This document shows positions 14,842 through 16,822 of a stretch of DNA of 16,822 nucleotides, piece after piece. The notes below the pieces were generated by a model. That model was not told the origin of the DNA. It did no database searches and was given only the letters and a program-made list of their open reading frames with translations. The stretch comes from Gemmatimonadota bacterium (lineage in GTDB: Bacteria; Gemmatimonadota; Gemmatimonadetes; Gemmatimonadales; GWC2-71-9), in assembly GCA_017889745.1 (NCBI GenBank), contig JAGGAG010000042.1:1-16822 (forward strand). Direction: 5' to 3'. Each line of letters starts with the position of its first letter. Position 1 is the first letter of the stretch. A program made the position numbers and the translations under genes.

Positions 14842-14866
14842 AAAAGGCGACCATCGGTCGCCCTTT
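14842..14866 (-). terminator. Intrinsic terminator of the sulfurtransferase gene
   Basis: On the minus strand, GGCGACC-GAT-GGTCGCC (14862-14846) forms a perfect 7-bp stem with a three-base loop, preceded by AAAG and followed by TTTT (14845-14842). It starts about 20 bases after the sulfurtransferase stop and would separate that transcript from the downstream tetR operon on the same strand. Confidence 0.8.
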
Positions 14867-14887
14867 GCGCGCGTTGCCGGAACCGCT

Positions 14888-15778
14888 TCAGCGCTCGATC
14901 GGCAGCCCCACCCCGTTGCCCCACTCCGTCCAGCTTCCGTCGTAGTTGCGCACCCTCTCGAACCCCAGCAGGTAGGTCAGCGCGAACCAGGTATGAGATG
15001 ATCGCTCGCCGATACGGCAGTAGACGATGGTCTCCTGGCCCGCCGCGATGCCGTTTTCCTGCTCGTAGATGGTGCGCAGTTCGTTCGCGGGCCGGAAGCA
15101 ATGCGTCGCGGGGTCCACTGCGCGCGCCCACGGAATGCTGCGCGCTCCGGGAATGTGCCCGCCCCGCAGCGCGCCCTCGTTGGGATACTCCGCCATGTGC
15201 AGGCGCTCGCCGCGATACTCCTCCGGGCTACGGACGTCGACGAGTCGACGGCCGGCCACGATGTGCTGGAGCACCTCGTTCCGGAACGCGCGAATAGGCC
15301 CATCATTCCTGGCCGGCACGGTGATGTTCCCCGGCGGATAGCTGGAGGCATCGGTGACCAGCGACCGCCCCTCTTCGGCCCAGCGCAGGCGGCCACCGTC
15401 CATGAGCCGCAGGTTCTTCAGCCCGAAGAGCCGAAGCACCCAGAACGAGTACGCCGCCCACCAGTTGTTCTTGTCGCCGTAGAGCACGATCGTCGTGTCG
15501 CTGGAGACTCCCTTCGTGCGCAACAGCGCCTCCATGGCGTCCCTGGAGACGTAGTCGCGCCGCAACTGGTCGTTGAGGTCCGTGACCCAGTCGATCTTCA
15601 CCGCCCCGGGGATGTGGCCGGTTTCATAAAGCAACAGATCCTCGTCGGATTCGACGATGCGGACCTTCGGGTCGTCGAGGTGCGCGGCCACCCAGTCGGT
15701 CGAAACGAGCACCTCAGGGTGTGCGTAGCCGCGCTCGGTGATCGGCGTGACGACCGCAAGCGGGGTGTCCGGACTCAT
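14888..15778 (-). CDS. Two-domain rhodanese-type sulfurtransferase (CysA2/SseA-like)
   Basis: 296 residues. ATG at 15778 is chosen because GGAGG sits five bases upstream; a GTG at 15790 would overlap that site. It transfers sulfane sulfur, classically from thiosulfate to cyanide or another thiophilic acceptor. The first rhodanese domain (about 20-145) is structural: its catalytic loop reads LYGDKNNW, with Asp102 in place of Cys. The second domain (about 160-296) holds active-site Cys254 in CRIGERSSHTWF, plus LVDVRSPEEY, RGGHIPGA and the C-terminal NYDGSWTEWGN. The CRIGERSS loop and overall sequence resemble mycobacterial CysA2/thiosulfate sulfurtransferases. There is no signal peptide, so it is probably cytoplasmic. 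It is a single-gene transcript with its own terminator, divergent from the second RND adaptor. Confidence 0.92.
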   Translation of the reverse strand: MSPDTPLAVVTPITERGYAHPEVLVSTDWVAAHLDDPKVRIVESDEDLLLYETGHIPGAVKIDWVTDLNDQLRRDYVSRDAMEALLRTKGVSSDTTIVLYGDKNNWWAAYSFWVLRLFGLKNLRLMDGGRLRWAEEGRSLVTDASSYPPGNITVPARNDGPIRAFRNEVLQHIVAGRRLVDVRSPEEYRGERLHMAEYPNEGALRGGHIPGARSIPWARAVDPATHCFRPANELRTIYEQENGIAAGQETIVYCRIGERSSHTWFALTYLLGFERVRNYDGSWTEWGNGVGLPIER

Positions 15779-15783
15779 TGATA

Positions 15784-15788
15784 CCTCC
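15784..15788 (-). promoter_or_regulatory. Ribosome-binding site fixing the sulfurtransferase start
   Basis: A GGAGG on the minus strand, five bases before the ATG at 15778. This makes the upstream GTG at 15790, which would overlap it, an unlikely start. Confidence 0.75.
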
Positions 15789-15802
15789 ACGGCAAAAATC
15801 CG

Positions 15803-15819
15803 ACTAACTTGTTCGTTAA
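15803..15819. promoter_or_regulatory. Candidate TetR operator B (ACTAAC-N6-GTTAA)
   Basis: ACTAAC (15803-15808), six bases (TTGTTC), GTTAA (15815-15819). It shares both arms with the site at 14823-14838 upstream of tetR. It lies 25 bases before the sulfurtransferase ATG and about 100 bases before the likely start of the second RND adaptor, so it could control either or both. This motif resembles operators used by TetR-type repressors of RND pumps; binding by the TetR at 14126-14731 is inferred. Confidence 0.5.
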
Positions 15820-15920
15820 TGCAATGTGCCTGCTCTGCAGGGAACTTGTCAAACGCTCGGCCCGATCAGAAGGTATCTTCCTTGCCGGTCCTTCAACTCC
15901 TCCTAAGCCCGGTGGCGACC

Positions 15921-16822
15921 TTGGCATTACCCACCAGACTCGGCGCGAGCATGCTCGCCGCCCTCCCGCTGCTGCTCTCCGCCTGCCAAGGCAATGGCGG
16001 GCCACCTGCGTCTCCTCCCCCGACAGTGGGTGTCCTGACGGTGACGCCGCAGCAGGTGCCGGCGGTGTTCGAGTTTACCGCCGAGGCACAGTCGTCTCAC
16101 CGGATCGAAGTACGCTCGCTGGTGCAGGGCACGATCCTCGAGCGGTACTTCGTCGAAGGTTCCGACGTAAGGAAGGGTGACAAGCTTTTCCTGATCGACC
16201 CGGCGATCTATGAGGCGGACTCACGCACTTCAGCAGCTGCCGAGGAGACGGCACGTGCCACCCTCGAGCAGGCGAAGCGAGACCTCGCGCGCGGCGAGGC
16301 ACTCTTCAAGGGTGGCGCCATCAGCCAGCGCGACTACGACGTCCTCCTCACCCGCTATCAGACGGCCCAGGCGGACGTGGCGGGCAGCACCGCGTCGCTC
16401 GAGAGGGCCAACGTTGATCTTCGCCGCACCGTCATTCGGGCCGAGATCAGCGGCCGGATCGGCACCGCGAACCTGCTGACCGGCGCCCAGGTGCCGGGGC
16501 CTGTCTCGCTCCTGGCTACGATCGACCAGCTGGATCCGATCTATGTCGACCTCGCGATCTCCGACAACGAGCGGCTCAAGTACGAGGACGACCTGCGTAC
16601 CGGCCGGGTGACGAAGCCGGCACAAGGCAGGTATCGGGTGCAGCTGGTGCTGTCGGACGGGAGCATCTTCCCGCAGGAGGGACACATCAACTTCGCCGAC
16701 CTGCGCATCGACAGCGAGACGGGGTCGCTGCGTCTCCGCACCGTGTTCAAGAACCCCCAGCGTCGCATCCTGCCCGGCCAGTTCGTGCGTGCGCGCCTGC
16801 TGGGCGCGACCCGCAACAATGC
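15921..16822 (+). CDS. Second RND periplasmic adaptor lipoprotein (5' part, cut by window end)
   Basis: About 300 codons are present; the end lies outside the window. The start is uncertain. TTG at 15921 has GGTGG five bases upstream and gives the lipoprotein signal MALPTRLGASMLAALPLLLSAC (Cys22). GTG 15912 and ATG 15951 are alternatives; TTG 15882 has a better ribosome-binding site but gives an odd signal. After a Pro-rich linker comes the AcrA-type first lipoyl half (VRSLVQGTILERYFVEGSDV, KLFLIDPAIYEA), a coiled-coil hairpin containing LFKGGAISQRDYDVLLTRYQ, the second lipoyl half (RAEISGRIGTANLLTGAQV) and a barrel domain (LATIDQLDPIYVDLAISD). The start of the membrane-proximal region (RIDSETGSLRLRTVFKNP, RILPGQFVRARL) follows. 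This is closer to the classic AcrA/MexA branch than the adaptor at 11477-12607. An RND pump gene probably follows downstream. Confidence 0.88.
   Translation, partial: MALPTRLGASMLAALPLLLSACQGNGGPPASPPPTVGVLTVTPQQVPAVFEFTAEAQSSHRIEVRSLVQGTILERYFVEGSDVRKGDKLFLIDPAIYEADSRTSAAAEETARATLEQAKRDLARGEALFKGGAISQRDYDVLLTRYQTAQADVAGSTASLERANVDLRRTVIRAEISGRIGTANLLTGAQVPGPVSLLATIDQLDPIYVDLAISDNERLKYEDDLRTGRVTKPAQGRYRVQLVLSDGSIFPQEGHINFADLRIDSETGSLRLRTVFKNPQRRILPGQFVRARLLGATRNN

Noticed and set aside
15829..15841. CCTGC-TCT-GCAGG hairpin upstream of the second adaptor
   Set aside because: Only five base pairs with no T-run and no clear link to a promoter or riboswitch; probably chance.

Overview
The window is GC-rich throughout, with densely packed genes, many stop/start overlaps, and several lipoprotein signal peptides, RND pump parts and a TolC-type outer-membrane channel. 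That points to a Gram-negative (diderm) bacterium. The mix (a 'GIGP'-type cytochrome c next to an Rrf2 regulator, several exporters, a mycobacterial CysA2-like sulfurtransferase) is compatible with Gemmatimonadota or a relative, but no marker gene here proves it.

Layout. (1) 1-347: the 5' end of a cytochrome c-like lipoprotein on the minus strand, and a divergent control region with a 33-bp dyad that covers a near-consensus promoter. (2) 348-4229, plus strand: one tightly coupled operon of an Rrf2-family regulator fused in frame to the ligand-binding half of a TetR protein, a YbhG-like adaptor, an ABC ATPase and an ABC-2 permease. It resembles the E. coli cecR-ybhGFSR locus, but the TetR DNA-binding part appears lost. 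(3) 4236-4874, minus strand: pdxH, convergent with the permease gene. (4) 5018-7201, plus strand: an overlapping three-gene operon (hotdog thioesterase-like protein, nitronate monooxygenase family protein, glycerophosphodiester phosphodiesterase with a probable CTG start) behind a good promoter. A divergent Lgt-like membrane protein follows (7256-8101). (5) 8162-14731, minus strand: a complete RND efflux operon in the order tetR, TolC-type channel, adaptor lipoprotein, HAE1-type pump. The pump carries an apparent extra pair of transmembrane helices. (6) 14888-15778, minus strand: a two-domain sulfurtransferase ending in a clear intrinsic terminator. (7) about 15921 to the end, plus strand: the 5' part of a second RND adaptor lipoprotein, truncated by the window.

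How they work together. Two export systems dominate: an ABC drug-exporter operon and an RND operon with its own TetR regulator. A similar operator-like motif (ACTAAC-N5/6-GTTAA) lies upstream of tetR and again in the sulfurtransferase/second-adaptor divergent region, so one TetR could control both RND loci. I do not see an entirely new multi-gene system. The strongest unusual items are the Rrf2-TetR chimera with its large dyad operator, the enlarged RND pump, the paired operators and the Lgt homologue missing conserved residues. No tRNA, rRNA, CRISPR array, insertion sequence or transposase was found, and no gene-free stretch exceeds 300 bases.
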